A stretch of 64,000 nt of DNA from GCA-016699445 sp964555055 (GCA_964555055.1 CAZKQW010000002.1:1-64000); one strand, 5' to 3'; shown: positions 1-9,685, counted from the stretch's first letter. Made by a program: numbers and translations. Notes: generated by a model not told the origin, from the letters alone.

Positions 1-44
1 TCTACTTCCACACCCAACTTCCTCAAAGCTTTTTTAAGAGTTTT

Positions 45-377
45 TCAGGAAACTGCTAATCGGAATTGCACTAATTGATCTAGACGGCTTTCGATGATTG
101 TCATGGCCCCCTCGCCTACATCGCTATTTCCAGCCCACTGAAATGAAGATCCTTTTCCGGCTTGCGGCCCTACATAAGAAACTTGAGCATTCGGATCTTT
201 CTTAGCCCATGGAGACCAAGCCTGCCACGCATGCAAGTCATTGATTTGGGTAAAAACCACATCCGCTGGCGCGGTGATGGTGATACTTCGCGTGATCCGA
301 AAATCATCAGGTCGTGTCGCTGCAAAGAGACACAGCGCTGACAATACAATGAACATAAAAAGAAGAAGTTTTTTCAT
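45..377 (-). CDS. START-like (SRPBCC/polyketide cyclase) protein, short or broken
   Basis: The 110-residue product begins with a hydrophobic signal or anchor segment (about residues 4-20). An SRPBCC-type N-terminal half follows, with the pattern ITRSITITAPADVVF and then WSPW, typical of the START-like 'polyketide cyclase/activator of Hsp90' families. Family members usually run to about 150-180 residues, so this one stops early, just after the MTIIES strand. After the TGA stop the same frame stays open for 14 codons to the window edge and reads KTLKKALRKLGVEV, which resembles the C-terminal helix of such proteins. The gene may therefore carry a premature stop with an internal deletion, or simply be short. 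It lies 6 bases after argG on the same strand and is probably co-transcribed with it. Function unknown. Confidence 0.6.
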   Translation of the reverse strand: MKKLLLFMFIVLSALCLFAATRPDDFRITRSITITAPADVVFTQINDLHAWQAWSPWAKKDPNAQVSYVGPQAGKGSSFQWAGNSDVGEGAMTIIESRLDQLVQFRLAVS

Positions 378-383
378 AAGCTA

Positions 384-1601
384 TTATTTCTGAGTCAGTT
401 TTCTCAGCTTCAATCTCAGCGCATTGAGTCGAATGAAACCTTCCGCATCTTGTTGGTTGTAAACGGTATCCGTTTCAAACGTCGCATAGGCTTCACTGAA
501 GAGTGAGTAAGGAGACGTGCGGCCGACAACGTGACAACTACCTTTGTAAAGTTTGACGCGCACGACTCCGCTGACAAATTCCTGACTTTGGTCAATCATG
601 GTTTGCAGCATTTCTCTTTCAGGAGCGAACCAATAACCATAATAAATCATTTCGGCATAACGCGGGATCAGGCTGTCGCGCAGGTGCATCACTTCGCGGT
701 CCATCGTGATCGTCTCGAGGGCGCGGTGGGCCTTTTGCAAGACGGTGCCGCCCGGGGTTTCGTACACACCGCGGCTCTTCATGCCCACATAGCGGTTCTC
801 GACGATGTCTTCTCGTCCCACGCCGTGGTCGCCGGCGATGTGATTGAGTTGATCCAAGAGTTTCGCGGGCGAGAGCTTCTTGCCGTCCAAGGCGACGGGA
901 TTTCCCTTTTCGTAGGTGATTTCCAAGTAGCGAGGCTTGTTCGGGGCTTGTTCCGGATCCTTGGTGATCTGGAAGATGTCGGCGGGCGGTTCGGCCCACG
1001 GATCCTCCAAGATGCCACCTTCGTAGCTGATGTGAAAGAGGTTCACGTCCGAGCTGTAAGGCTTCGACTTCGAGGCGCTGACGGGGATCTTATGCTTATC
1101 CGCGTACTGGATCAGGTCCGTGCGTGACTTGAACTCCCAGGTCTTCCAGGGAGCGATGACTTGGATGTTCGGCTGGTGAGCGTAATAGGTGAGCTCAAAA
1201 CGCACTTGGTCGTTCCCCTTCCCCGTCGCTCCGTGCGCCACGGCTTGGGCTTTTTCTTTTTGGGCGATCTCGATCTGCTTCTTGGCGATCAAAGGCCGCG
1301 CGATGGAGGTACCCAAAAGATACGTCCCTTCGTAGACGGCATTACCGCGCAACATGGGAAAAACATAATCCCGAACGAATTCCTCTTTGAGGTCGGCGAC
1401 GTAGCATTTCGAAGCGCCCGTCCGGAGGGCCTTGGCCTTGATCGCATCCAGATCCTCGGCCTTTCCCAAACCCTGGCCCAAATCCGCGCAAAACCCGATG
1501 ACCTCGCAGTCGTACTTCTCTATCAGCCAACGCACCATGATCGACGTATCGAGGCCTCCGGAATAAGCCAATACCACCTTCATCTTTTGTTTTTTCGGCA
1601 T
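384..1601 (-). CDS. argG: argininosuccinate synthase
   Basis: Joins citrulline and aspartate with ATP to make argininosuccinate, the penultimate step of arginine synthesis, in the cytoplasm. The 405-residue length matches the family (about 400). The N-terminal PP-loop AYSGGLDTS lies at residues 12-20, followed by the family stretches GKGNDQVRFEL and the C-terminal SPYSLFSEAYATF. The start is set at the ATG at 1601, which has a GGAG 6 bases upstream. The frame stays open further upstream but only as an antisense shadow of argF. A second ATG at 1619 overlaps the argF stop (TAATG), so coupling of the two genes is likely. Order is argF-argG. Confidence 0.97.
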   Translation of the reverse strand: MPKKQKMKVVLAYSGGLDTSIMVRWLIEKYDCEVIGFCADLGQGLGKAEDLDAIKAKALRTGASKCYVADLKEEFVRDYVFPMLRGNAVYEGTYLLGTSIARPLIAKKQIEIAQKEKAQAVAHGATGKGNDQVRFELTYYAHQPNIQVIAPWKTWEFKSRTDLIQYADKHKIPVSASKSKPYSSDVNLFHISYEGGILEDPWAEPPADIFQITKDPEQAPNKPRYLEITYEKGNPVALDGKKLSPAKLLDQLNHIAGDHGVGREDIVENRYVGMKSRGVYETPGGTVLQKAHRALETITMDREVMHLRDSLIPRYAEMIYYGYWFAPEREMLQTMIDQSQEFVSGVVRVKLYKGSCHVVGRTSPYSLFSEAYATFETDTVYNQQDAEGFIRLNALRLKLRKLTQK

Positions 1602-1618
1602 TCTATTCTCCAATTTCA

Positions 1619-2563
1619 TTATTTCTTGATGAGGAATTCCAGAACTGCTTTTTGCACGTGCAAGCGATTCTCCGCCTCGTCCCAAATGTGGGACTGCGGT
1701 CCGTCCAAGACGTCGTCCATCACCTCTTCGCCCCGATGAGCCGGGAGGCAGTGTAAAACGATGGCGTCCTTTTGTGCCTTCTTCATGAGGGCTGTGTTCA
1801 ATTGAAACGGCTCGAAAAGCCTGCGCTTCTCGTCCGAAACTTCCTGTCCCATGGAGAACCAGGTATCCGTGTTCACGACGCTTGCGCCGCGCACACCTTC
1901 TTCCGGATCGTTCGTCAACGTGATCAGGTGCCAATTCTTGCGATACGCGGGAAACGACGCCGCGTATTCCTTGATCTCTTCGATTTGGGCTTCGTAGCCT
2001 TTGGGCGTGGCGACCTTCATCGGGAAGCCGAGCATGAGGGACGCCATGATCCAGGTGTTCGTCATGTTGTTCCCGTCGCCGACGTACGAGACCGTTGTTC
2101 GAAGTTTTTTATCTTTGTGTTCTTGAATGGTCTGCAGGTCCGCCAAGACCTGGCACGGGTGGCAAAAATCCGACAACGCGTTGATCACAGGGATTTGGGA
2201 CGCCGCCGCCAACTGTTCCAAGCCCTTTTGGCCGAACGTGCGGATGACGATGCCCTGCACGTAGCGCGACAGGACGCGCGCCGTGTCTTCATACGATTCG
2301 CCGCGGCCCAACTGGCTGGAATCCGTCTGGAGGGAAACCGAATGGCCTCCCAGCTCATTCACCGCCACATCGAACGACACCTTCGTGCGCGTCGACGGCT
2401 TCTCGAAGACCAAAGCGACGTTCTTACCCTTCAGATGGGAGGACAGCTTTTTTTGGCGACGGAGTTTTTTGTATTGGGTCGCGCGCGCTAGGATTTTCAG
2501 GAGTTCTTCGGGTTTGAGGTCGAAAAGGGTCAATAAGTCCCTTTTAACGGCTTTTTTCTTCAT
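1619..2563 (-). CDS. argF: ornithine carbamoyltransferase
   Basis: Transfers the carbamoyl group of carbamoyl phosphate to ornithine to give citrulline for arginine synthesis. The 314-residue product has the carbamoyl-phosphate loop STRT (57-60), HPCQ (135-138), the SMG loop (237-239) that marks an ornithine rather than an aspartate carbamoyltransferase, and HCLP (271-274) with the catalytic cysteine. It is the first gene of argF-argG. It starts divergently from the SDR gene at 2673, leaving about 110 bases for two promoters; I see no unambiguous -35/-10 pair there and no ArgR box I can defend. Confidence 0.97.
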   Translation of the reverse strand: MKKKAVKRDLLTLFDLKPEELLKILARATQYKKLRRQKKLSSHLKGKNVALVFEKPSTRTKVSFDVAVNELGGHSVSLQTDSSQLGRGESYEDTARVLSRYVQGIVIRTFGQKGLEQLAAASQIPVINALSDFCHPCQVLADLQTIQEHKDKKLRTTVSYVGDGNNMTNTWIMASLMLGFPMKVATPKGYEAQIEEIKEYAASFPAYRKNWHLITLTNDPEEGVRGASVVNTDTWFSMGQEVSDEKRRLFEPFQLNTALMKKAQKDAIVLHCLPAHRGEEVMDDVLDGPQSHIWDEAENRLHVQKAVLEFLIKK

Positions 2564-2672
2564 GGGAGCGCGTACTCTTTGAGAATTTTAAGCTTCGCGT
2601 CAACGACAAAAATAAAACTGAAGACCGGGATTGCAATCGACGGAAAATTCCCTTAGGAAATGCGGCTTCGTT

Positions 2673-3701
2673 ATGCCCAAAAAGAAAGCTTCACGCACGA
2701 CGGCCAACGGTACTTCGATCGCCCTGACGGGTACGGCGGGCTTCGTGGGAAGCCAGCTCCTGCGGGCGCTCGAGGACGACTCCCGCTATTCCCAGATCAT
2801 CGCCATCGATTACCGGAAACCCCCTTTCGAGACGAAGAAGACGAAGTTCTACCGTTTCGACCTCACGGAGACGCTCGCCGACGCCAAATTACTCGAGATT
2901 TTCGAAAAGGAGAACGTCGATACGGTCATCCACGCGGCGTTCCCCGTCTCCCCTCCCCGGGATCTTTCTTGGGCGCACGAACTGGTCTCCGTCGGCACGA
3001 TGTACGTGCTGGACGCCTGCGCCGCGAAAAAAGTCCGTAAACTCATTTCCGTTTCCACAACCGAGCTTTACGGGGCCTACCCGAACAACCCCAACTTCCT
3101 CTCCGAGAAACACGCCTTGAGGGGAGGTTTTAAGAGTAAGTTCCTCCGGGACCGCGTGGATGCCGACAATCAAGTCCTCTCGTTCGCCAAGAAGCATCCG
3201 GAAACCATCGTGACTTTATTGCGGCCCTGCACCATTTTGGGGCCCAACGTGAATCACTATAAAACGGACTTTCTCCAGCGCCTCGTCATCGTCACGGTGC
3301 TGGGTTACGACCCACTCTTCCAATGCGTGCACGAGGACGACGTGACGCGCGCGTTCAAGCACGTGATCGAAAAGGACTATCCGGGGGTCTTCAACATCGT
3401 CGGCGGCGGCGTCCTTCCCCTCTCCCGCGTGCTCCACTTGGCGGGGAAGCTGTCCATTCCGATGCCCAGCCCCATTCTTTACCCGCTCGTCAATTTGCTC
3501 TGGGCCCTCGACATCATCAACGCGCCCAGTTCCCGCCTGGACTTCCTCAAGTACCTCTGCGTAGCGGACGGCGAGAAGGCTAGGAAAGTCATGGGATTCG
3601 AAGCGAAATATTCCACGAAGGAGACGTTGTTGTCGTTCATCGGGGCGCAGCGCTTGAAGCAAGCCCATTTGGACGACTTACGTCTCGTGGTGAACCGCTA
3701 G
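2673..3701 (+). CDS. extended SDR (NAD-dependent epimerase/dehydratase-like), active site altered
   Basis: A Rossmann-fold extended short-chain dehydrogenase-like protein of 342 residues. The nucleotide-binding motif TGTAGFVG is at residues 19-26, DTVIHAA near 83-89 and the ISVSTTELYG strand near 125-134. At the position of the catalytic YxxxK it has FLRDR (157-161), so Tyr and Lys are replaced by Phe and Arg, and it may bind a nucleotide without normal catalysis. An upstream TTG (2631) would add 14 residues but has no spaced ribosome site. The ATG at 2673 has AGGAA 13 bases upstream. The acyltransferase gene starts 9 bases downstream, so the two are likely one operon and work together, perhaps on a lipid substrate. 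Confidence 0.8.
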   Translation: MPKKKASRTTANGTSIALTGTAGFVGSQLLRALEDDSRYSQIIAIDYRKPPFETKKTKFYRFDLTETLADAKLLEIFEKENVDTVIHAAFPVSPPRDLSWAHELVSVGTMYVLDACAAKKVRKLISVSTTELYGAYPNNPNFLSEKHALRGGFKSKFLRDRVDADNQVLSFAKKHPETIVTLLRPCTILGPNVNHYKTDFLQRLVIVTVLGYDPLFQCVHEDDVTRAFKHVIEKDYPGVFNIVGGGVLPLSRVLHLAGKLSIPMPSPILYPLVNLLWALDIINAPSSRLDFLKYLCVADGEKARKVMGFEAKYSTKETLLSFIGAQRLKQAHLDDLRLVVNR

Positions 3702-3710
3702 GAACGCATT

Positions 3711-4943
3711 ATGGAAAAGAAAGCTTGGGAAAAAGAGGCCGGAAACGTTCATTACTTAAAACCGACCGAGAAGGATGCCGCCAAAGAGGCCCCAAAATCC
3801 CAGAGGTCCTCCGAGGACTCTTCCTATCAAGACCTGGTTTCGGGATTGGAAAAGCGGCTCGAACAGCGGATCGCCTCCATCGAAAAGGAATTCACCCAAC
3901 GTCTGGATACTTTAGGGAATAAAAAGGCCTCCGATACCTTGTCTCAGCATTTCTCGGATCAGCTAGCCTCGATGGTGACACGACTCGAAGAGAGGATCCA
4001 ATCCATTTCCCGTGACGCCAAAAGGACGCATCCTCCGTCCTCCCTGTTGGAGAATTCGCAAAAGACCCTGCTGAGAGGTTTCCAGACGCTCAAGAAGTTC
4101 GTTTCGACTTCGGAAATCCGGGACCTCTTGAAGGACCTTTGGTTCGGCCAGCGCAATCTTAACGATGAGTTCGACGAATTCGGCATGGACCCGCGCTTCA
4201 AGGAAAGGGTCAAACCCCTCTTCGATTTCCTCTATTACGATTATTGGCGCGTTTCCGTGAAAGGCTTGAACCATATCCCGAACGAAGGGGCCGGTTTGAT
4301 CGTTCCCAACCATTCCGGGACCTTCCCCTACGACGGCGCCATGATCGCGGAAGGCATCGTCAACGACCACCCGTCTCGCAAGGACGTGCGCTTCCTGGTC
4401 GAGGATTTCGTGTACCACTTCCCTTTCATGGGGACGTTCATGTACCGTATCGGCGGTGTCCGCGCCTGCCCCGAGAATTGCGAGAGGCTCCTCTCGAAGA
4501 AGCATTTGGTGACCGTCTTTCCGGAAGGCATCAAAGGGATCGGAAAGGCCTATAAAAACCGCTACCGTCTGCAGCGCTTCGGCCGCGGCGGTTTCATCAA
4601 GCTCGCGTTGAGGACGCAGTCGCCGATCATCCCCACGGCCGTGATCGGAGCCGAGGAGATTCACCCTCTCTTGCATCGCTCCACCCTACTCGCGCGCCCT
4701 TTGGGCGTGCCTTACATCCCCATCACGCCGACGTTCCCTCTCTTAGGACCTTTAGGGCTCATTCCTTTTCCCTCCAAGTGGACGATCGTTTTCGGCGAGC
4801 CGATCCATTTCTCGCCGCAATACGGCCCCGAAAGCGCGGACGACCAACTCCTGGTCAACCGCCTCTCGGAAATGGTGCGCGAGAAAATCCAAGACATGAT
4901 CGTCGAGGAGTTGAAGCTGAGGCGGTCGGTTTGGTTCGGCTGA
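3711..4943 (+). CDS. PlsC-family acyltransferase with N-terminal coiled coil
   Basis: A 410-residue protein. Residues about 10-110 are charged and heptad-like (probable coiled coil). The acyltransferase domain starts near 170, with the motif NHSGTFPYDG giving His201 and Asp208 (this subfamily spaces them wider than the classical HX4D) and FPEG at 270-273. The family moves acyl chains onto lysophospholipids or related acceptors at the inner membrane. It sits 9 bases after the SDR gene, suggesting a linked lipid-modifying role. Its stop is one base from the convergent pgi stop, so there is no room for a separate terminator between them. Substrate unknown. Confidence 0.85.
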   Translation: MEKKAWEKEAGNVHYLKPTEKDAAKEAPKSQRSSEDSSYQDLVSGLEKRLEQRIASIEKEFTQRLDTLGNKKASDTLSQHFSDQLASMVTRLEERIQSISRDAKRTHPPSSLLENSQKTLLRGFQTLKKFVSTSEIRDLLKDLWFGQRNLNDEFDEFGMDPRFKERVKPLFDFLYYDYWRVSVKGLNHIPNEGAGLIVPNHSGTFPYDGAMIAEGIVNDHPSRKDVRFLVEDFVYHFPFMGTFMYRIGGVRACPENCERLLSKKHLVTVFPEGIKGIGKAYKNRYRLQRFGRGGFIKLALRTQSPIIPTAVIGAEEIHPLLHRSTLLARPLGVPYIPITPTFPLLGPLGLIPFPSKWTIVFGEPIHFSPQYGPESADDQLLVNRLSEMVREKIQDMIVEELKLRRSVWFG

Positions 4944-4944
4944 T

Positions 4945-6219
4945 TTAAAGAAATTTCGGGATATTCTTCTTGATGGATTCGACGGCGGGCTGGTCGAAGG
5001 GGTTGATGTTATCCAAAACCCCCGCGTAGACGGTTTCAAGCTCCGACATCACGATCAATTGACCCACCGTAAAGGGATCCACATGCCTTAAGAGAATGGT
5101 TTGGTGCGGTCGTCCGGCTTCGGTCAGGGCTTGAGCCGTGGCCTGGCGTTCCGCCGACTGGAGGGATTGGATGGAGAGGTGTTTGAGGAAGATACCTTGG
5201 CTCGAGACTTCCGTGTCTGGCAACACGATATCATTTTCAGCTTGTTCCGTACCGACGAACGTCACGACTTTATCGTCGGGCCCTTCCAAATAAAGCTGGA
5301 GTTGGGAATGCTGGTCGGCGGGACCGAGATTGGAGAGGGGTGTCGTCCCTTCGTTAACGATCTCTCCCTTGAGGGAATATTTCTTCCCTAAACTCTCAGC
5401 CCAAAGTTGGGCGAACCAGGGCGCGAAGGACTTTAGCCTTTCCCCATAAGGAAACGTCGCGCGCAGAGACCGCCCCCTGCCGCGCTGCTCGCGGTGGGCC
5501 AAGGCACTGAACAAAGCGGGATTCATCCAAGGGTCCGGAGATTGGCAGCGTTCCACCATCCGTTGGCCACCGAGCAAAAGCCCTTCCACGTCGACCCCTA
5601 GAAAGGCCGCCGGGAATAGGCCAACGGGCGTAAGGACCGAGTAACGTCCGCCGACGCCCGGCGGGATGGACAAACTCGCGATCCCTTCGTCTGTGGCGAT
5701 TTTCCGAAGAAGCCCCTCTTGAGGGTCGGTGATGAACACGAGGTTCTTTCGGTAGCTCTCGACCAGCTGCTGTTTCAGCAAGTTTTGGAAAAAGACGTAG
5801 GCGGCTAAGGTCTCGATCGTTTTCCCCGATTTACTGACCACAACGACGAGGGTCTTTTTAAAATCCAACCGCTCCCTCCAAAGATGCCATACGTCGGGAT
5901 CCAAATGATCGCAGAGGAAAAAGCGGTGTCCTTGGGCTAACGCGAGAGACTCGACTAAAAAACGCCCCCCCAAAGAAGAACCCCCGATTCCTAAGAGCAA
6001 TAAGCTCTCGTAATCCGCCCTCTTCTGTCGGGCCAGAGTGACGATCTCCTTCAGATGGTCCTTTTGATGCGGCAACTCGAGAAACGGCAGTTGCCCCAAG
6101 CGGTACAGATCCTGGATGCCCTTATGGGCTTGGATCGTCGCGGTTTCGTGGGGTTTGAGATCCGCCTCGCAGATGTCGAGGTTCGCCGTTTGGCAGAGGA
6201 TATCGGTATGCGTCGTCAT
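4945..6219 (-). CDS. pgi: glucose-6-phosphate isomerase
   Basis: Interconverts glucose 6-phosphate and fructose 6-phosphate. The 424-residue product is the shorter bacterial type. It shows GIGGSSLGG (77-85), SKSGKTIET (129-137) and the C-terminal NPFDQPAVES with the substrate-binding region. The ATG at 6219 overlaps the stop of the upstream lipoprotein gene (TAATG), which supports this start over a more upstream in-frame codon at 6306. It is the last gene of the long minus-strand run beginning at purB, although internal promoters are likely. Confidence 0.94.
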   Translation of the reverse strand: MTTHTDILCQTANLDICEADLKPHETATIQAHKGIQDLYRLGQLPFLELPHQKDHLKEIVTLARQKRADYESLLLLGIGGSSLGGRFLVESLALAQGHRFFLCDHLDPDVWHLWRERLDFKKTLVVVVSKSGKTIETLAAYVFFQNLLKQQLVESYRKNLVFITDPQEGLLRKIATDEGIASLSIPPGVGGRYSVLTPVGLFPAAFLGVDVEGLLLGGQRMVERCQSPDPWMNPALFSALAHREQRGRGRSLRATFPYGERLKSFAPWFAQLWAESLGKKYSLKGEIVNEGTTPLSNLGPADQHSQLQLYLEGPDDKVVTFVGTEQAENDIVLPDTEVSSQGIFLKHLSIQSLQSAERQATAQALTEAGRPHQTILLRHVDPFTVGQLIVMSELETVYAGVLDNINPFDQPAVESIKKNIPKFL

Positions 6220-6650
6220 TATTTCACGCAAATCATCGTGTAGGAGGCCACGCACCCTTCCGTGGTCGCTGGGATCTCCTCCCGCTCTTGGACGGTTCGT
6301 AGACAAGTAACGAGTCCTACGGAATCTCCTGTCGTCGCAATACCCACGCGCGTGGAAACCGTGTTCGAGTTGATCGTGGCGACTGAAGCCGTGAACTTAC
6401 ACTGGGCCGCCGTAAAACCTGTAGGAAGGCTGACCGTAGAACCATTCGAAATATACCCGGCGTCAATCGCAATTTGAGGGGTTGTCGTGGTGACGGCAAT
6501 CGCGGCGTCCCTTATTTCTGGGATAATTAATCCGCCGGTATCGGGACCTTCATCTTCCGCATGGGCGATCCCGGGCCCCACATCCGCACCGCCGCAGGCG
6601 GCTAAACTTAGGAAGAGCACAGGCACTAAAGAGAGAAATCGCTTTTTCAT
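6219..6650 (-). CDS. small lipoprotein, unknown
   Basis: A 143-residue protein with a signal peptide and lipobox LSLAAC, lipid-modified Cys19, followed by a Gly/Asp/Glu-rich linker and a Thr-rich, beta-like body with paired cysteines. It should be exported and anchored in a membrane. The start has CAGGAG 7 bases upstream. It lies 21 bases after the SCP2-like gene, and its stop overlaps the pgi start. No function is recognised; the coupling to pgi may only reflect compact packing. Confidence 0.8.
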   Translation of the reverse strand: MKKRFLSLVPVLFLSLAACGGADVGPGIAHAEDEGPDTGGLIIPEIRDAAIAVTTTTPQIAIDAGYISNGSTVSLPTGFTAAQCKFTASVATINSNTVSTRVGIATTGDSVGLVTCLRTVQEREEIPATTEGCVASYTMICVK

Positions 6651-6671
6651 AAAAATCTCCTGAAAATTAAG

Positions 6672-7076
6672 TTAACCGATATTCAAACCCTTTTCCGCCA
6701 AATACTTGGGATATAAAGCATAAGCCGGCTTGATGATGGGAAGAAGCTTAAGAATCTTGGGGATCGGTCCCTTCGCGACCATCTCTCGACGAGCGAGAGC
6801 GATCACTAAATTGACGTTCCCTAACCAAAACCGATGAGCCACGTCGGCCTTCATGCTCATTTCGACTTCCGCTTTCTTCGCCACATCGTTGAAACTAATG
6901 AGGCCTTGGGGACCCGTCAGATCGATGGTGATCGAGAGCGCCGGGTCCGTATAATTGAATTTGATAACCATTTTGGAAGCCAAAAGCTTATGAGCCATCT
7001 CTTGTTGGGTCAGGAGAAATTGAAAAAAACCTCCCAATACTTCCTGCAGCCTTTCCGACGATTCGAAAAAAGCCAT
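6672..7076 (-). CDS. SCP-2 sterol-transfer family protein
   Basis: A 134-residue protein resembling the SCP2/lipid-binding fold: MVIKFNYTDPALSITIDL followed by MSMKADVAHRFWLG and a C-terminal helix ending in LYPKYLAEKGL. Such domains bind hydrophobic ligands such as acyl-CoAs or lipids. The start ATG at 7076 has AGGAG 4 bases upstream and lies 8 bases after the alcohol dehydrogenase stop; a longer reading upstream is only a shadow of that gene. Co-transcription with the dehydrogenase suggests a shared hydrophobic or aldehyde substrate (inference). Confidence 0.8.
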   Translation of the reverse strand: MAFFESSERLQEVLGGFFQFLLTQQEMAHKLLASKMVIKFNYTDPALSITIDLTGPQGLISFNDVAKKAEVEMSMKADVAHRFWLGNVNLVIALARREMVAKGPIPKILKLLPIIKPAYALYPKYLAEKGLNIG

Positions 7077-7084
7077 ACGTCTCC

Positions 7085-8269
7085 TTATCGTTTGAACGCT
7101 TTTTGGATGAAGGGAAGAAGGTCTTCCTTGACCACTTCCCTTGGATTGTAAAAACTGGTCCCGTCGTTGACGGCGCCTTCCGCGATGGCATCGAGCAGGT
7201 CGAACGAAACGCCCGCGTCCGTCAGGTTGTCCGTCATGCCGCAAGCCTGCTTTAGCTCCAGGCGCAATTTTTTGATCGATTCGATGCCGAGACGCGCGAC
7301 CTCCTCCTCAGCCATGGAGCCTTTTTGGATGCCTAAAAGGCTCGCGACGCGCGCGTATCGGGGGACGCATTTTTCAAAATTATACTCCATCCCCCACGGC
7401 AAGAAGATGCTATTGGCCAGCCCGTGATGGATACCGGCCAAGCCTCCGGTCGCGTGGGACATCCCGTGGACGACTCCCACCATCGAATGGTCGAACGCGA
7501 TCCCCGCCAGAGTCGCCGCCGTCATTAGGGCGCTGCGCGCCTCGAGGTCCTGCCCGTTCAGGACGGCCTTGAGGATGTTCTGCCGGATCAACGGGATCGC
7601 TTGGGCGGCCAAGGCTTCGGAGATGGGGTTTGACTGGATGCTCGTCATGGATTCGATCGCGTGGGTTAAGGCGTCCATGGCGGTGGCCGCCGTGAGCTTC
7701 GCCGGCAGTCCGAACGTGAGCTCGGGATCCAAGATTGCCAAGTGGGGCGCGAGATTCCGGTCGACGAAGGAAAGCTTCGTGTGCGTCTCAGCGTCCAGGA
7801 TGACGGCCGCGTGCGTGACTTCGCTGCCCGTACCCGACGTCGTCGGAATGGCGATGAGGGGCTTCAAAGGCCCGGCCAAGGTCTCGGCTCCCGAATAATC
7901 ATTCACGAGATCGCCTCCATAAGTTAGTAGGATATCGACGCATTTCGCCGTATCGATGACGCTGCCGCCGCCGATGGCGATGATGCCGTCGACTTCCTTT
8001 TGGCTCGCCTCGTTGGCGCATTCTTGGATGATCTTGAGTTCCGAGTTCGGAGGGACGCGGTCGAAGACCGAAACGACTTCCAACCCCGCGCTTTTCAGAC
8101 CTTCGATGATAGGCGCCACAAGCCCGACCTTCACGAGCATGGCGTCCGTAATCACTTGCACCTTCGTGAGGGAAAAGTGGGACAGTTCCGCGGAAAAATC
8201 CTTGGAAATCCCAGGTTGGAAAACTAACTTCGTCGGACAGTAAAACTGGAAGAAATCGCTCGCCGGCAT
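7085..8269 (-). CDS. iron-containing alcohol dehydrogenase
   Basis: Group III (iron-dependent) alcohol dehydrogenase, 394 residues. It has the NAD-binding GGGSVIDTAK, the family stretch IPTTSGTGSEVT, and metal-site patches DALTHAIE and VHGMSHATGG...HHG carrying the Asp/His ligands. Such enzymes oxidise or reduce alcohols and aldehydes or other small carbonyls. Two ATGs lie 6 bases apart (8275, 8269). AGAGGG abuts the first and sits 6 bases before the second, so I chose the second. It lies between purF and an SCP2 gene on the same strand. Exact substrate unknown. Confidence 0.88.
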   Translation of the reverse strand: MPASDFFQFYCPTKLVFQPGISKDFSAELSHFSLTKVQVITDAMLVKVGLVAPIIEGLKSAGLEVVSVFDRVPPNSELKIIQECANEASQKEVDGIIAIGGGSVIDTAKCVDILLTYGGDLVNDYSGAETLAGPLKPLIAIPTTSGTGSEVTHAAVILDAETHTKLSFVDRNLAPHLAILDPELTFGLPAKLTAATAMDALTHAIESMTSIQSNPISEALAAQAIPLIRQNILKAVLNGQDLEARSALMTAATLAGIAFDHSMVGVVHGMSHATGGLAGIHHGLANSIFLPWGMEYNFEKCVPRYARVASLLGIQKGSMAEEEVARLGIESIKKLRLELKQACGMTDNLTDAGVSFDLLDAIAEGAVNDGTSFYNPREVVKEDLLPFIQKAFKR

Positions 8270-8318
8270 AGACATCCCTCTTAAGGAGCTTATTCTTAAA
8301 GGTTTTTGTCGCGAAAGA

Positions 8319-9685
8319 CTAGCAAGAACTGCGGGAGACGTTGCGGGGGATGGGCTCGGGATAATTCTTCGTGAAGCAAGCGTCGCAAAACCACTCGCCC
8401 GGGTTCTTCTCGAACCAATAAAGGCCCTTGGGAGAAAGGTAGCCTAAGGAATCCGCGCCCAAATATTTTGTCGTTTCCTTCACCGTCTTCTGGGCCGCGA
8501 TGAGTTCGTCTTCGCTGGGCGTATCGATTCCATAATAGCAGGGCGCGATCGTCGGGGGCGACGAAATGCGCATATGGACTTCCTTGGCGCCCGCGTCTCG
8601 GATCATCTTCACGATTTTCTTGGACGTCGTCCCGCGGACGATCGAGTCGTCGATCACGACCACCCTCTTTCCCTTCAGGACTTCACGGATGGGGTTGAGT
8701 TTGATCTTCACGCCGAAGTGCCTGATCGACTGCTTGGGCTCGATGAACGTACGGCCCACGTAGTGGTTCCGGATCAAGCCGAATTCAAAAGGAATCCCGG
8801 ATTCTTCCGCATAGCCCAAAGCCGCCGGCACCCCGCTGTCCGGCACGGGGATGACGACATCCGCCGGCACGGGATGTTCCTTCGCCAGTTGTTTCCCGAA
8901 GCCTTTGCGCATCTCATAAACGTCGCGACCGAAGACATTGCTGTCCGGACGCGCGAAGTAGATGTATTCGAAGATGCACATGGCCTTCTTGTGGGGTTTT
9001 TCGAAGGGTTTGAGGCTTTTGACCCCATTAGGGTCTATCACGACGATTTCGCCGGGCTCGATGTCCCGCACGTACTCCGCCTCGATCAAATCCAAGGCGC
9101 AGGTCTCGCTCGCGACGACCCAGGCATTATCCTTCTTACCCAAGACGAGAGGACGCCATCCGAAAGGATCGCGAGCCGCGATCAAGCGCGTTTCCGTCAG
9201 AAAAAGCAGCGAGTAAGCCCCTTTGATCTGCTTCAAAGCGTCGACGATGCGGTCGACGAGTTGGTTTTTAGAGGACTGCGCGACCAGATGGACGATGACT
9301 TCGGTGTCCATCGTCGATTGGAAGATGGATCCATGGGCCTCGAGCTCCCCTCGGATCCGGTCGGCATTCACGAGATTGCCGTTATGCGCGATCGCCAGAG
9401 CCCCGCGCGAATAATCGATGGCGAAGGGCTGGCAATTCTTCAAGATGCTGCCGCCGGCCGTCGAGTAACGCACGTGGCCGATGGCCGCTTTTCCCGGCAA
9501 TTTTTGCAGAACAGGTTCGCTGAAAATGTCCGCGACATGGCCCATCTCGCGGTGCGAATGGAGGGTTTTACCGTCGGAAGAGACGATTCCGGCGCTTTCC
9601 TGTCCGCGGTGTTGAAGCGCATAAAGCCCTAAATAAGCTAAATTAGACGCTTCCGGATGATTATAGATACCGACGATGCCGCACA

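Noticed and set aside
1602..1934. A 110-residue N-terminal extension of argG
   Set aside because: It runs antisense-like through the argF coding region in another frame; the ATG at 1601 has a ribosome site and fits the family N-terminus.
8574..9632. A 352-codon plus-strand open frame opposite purF
   Set aside because: Shadow of a well-supported gene; composition is repetitive Asp/Val/His/Arg with no motif.
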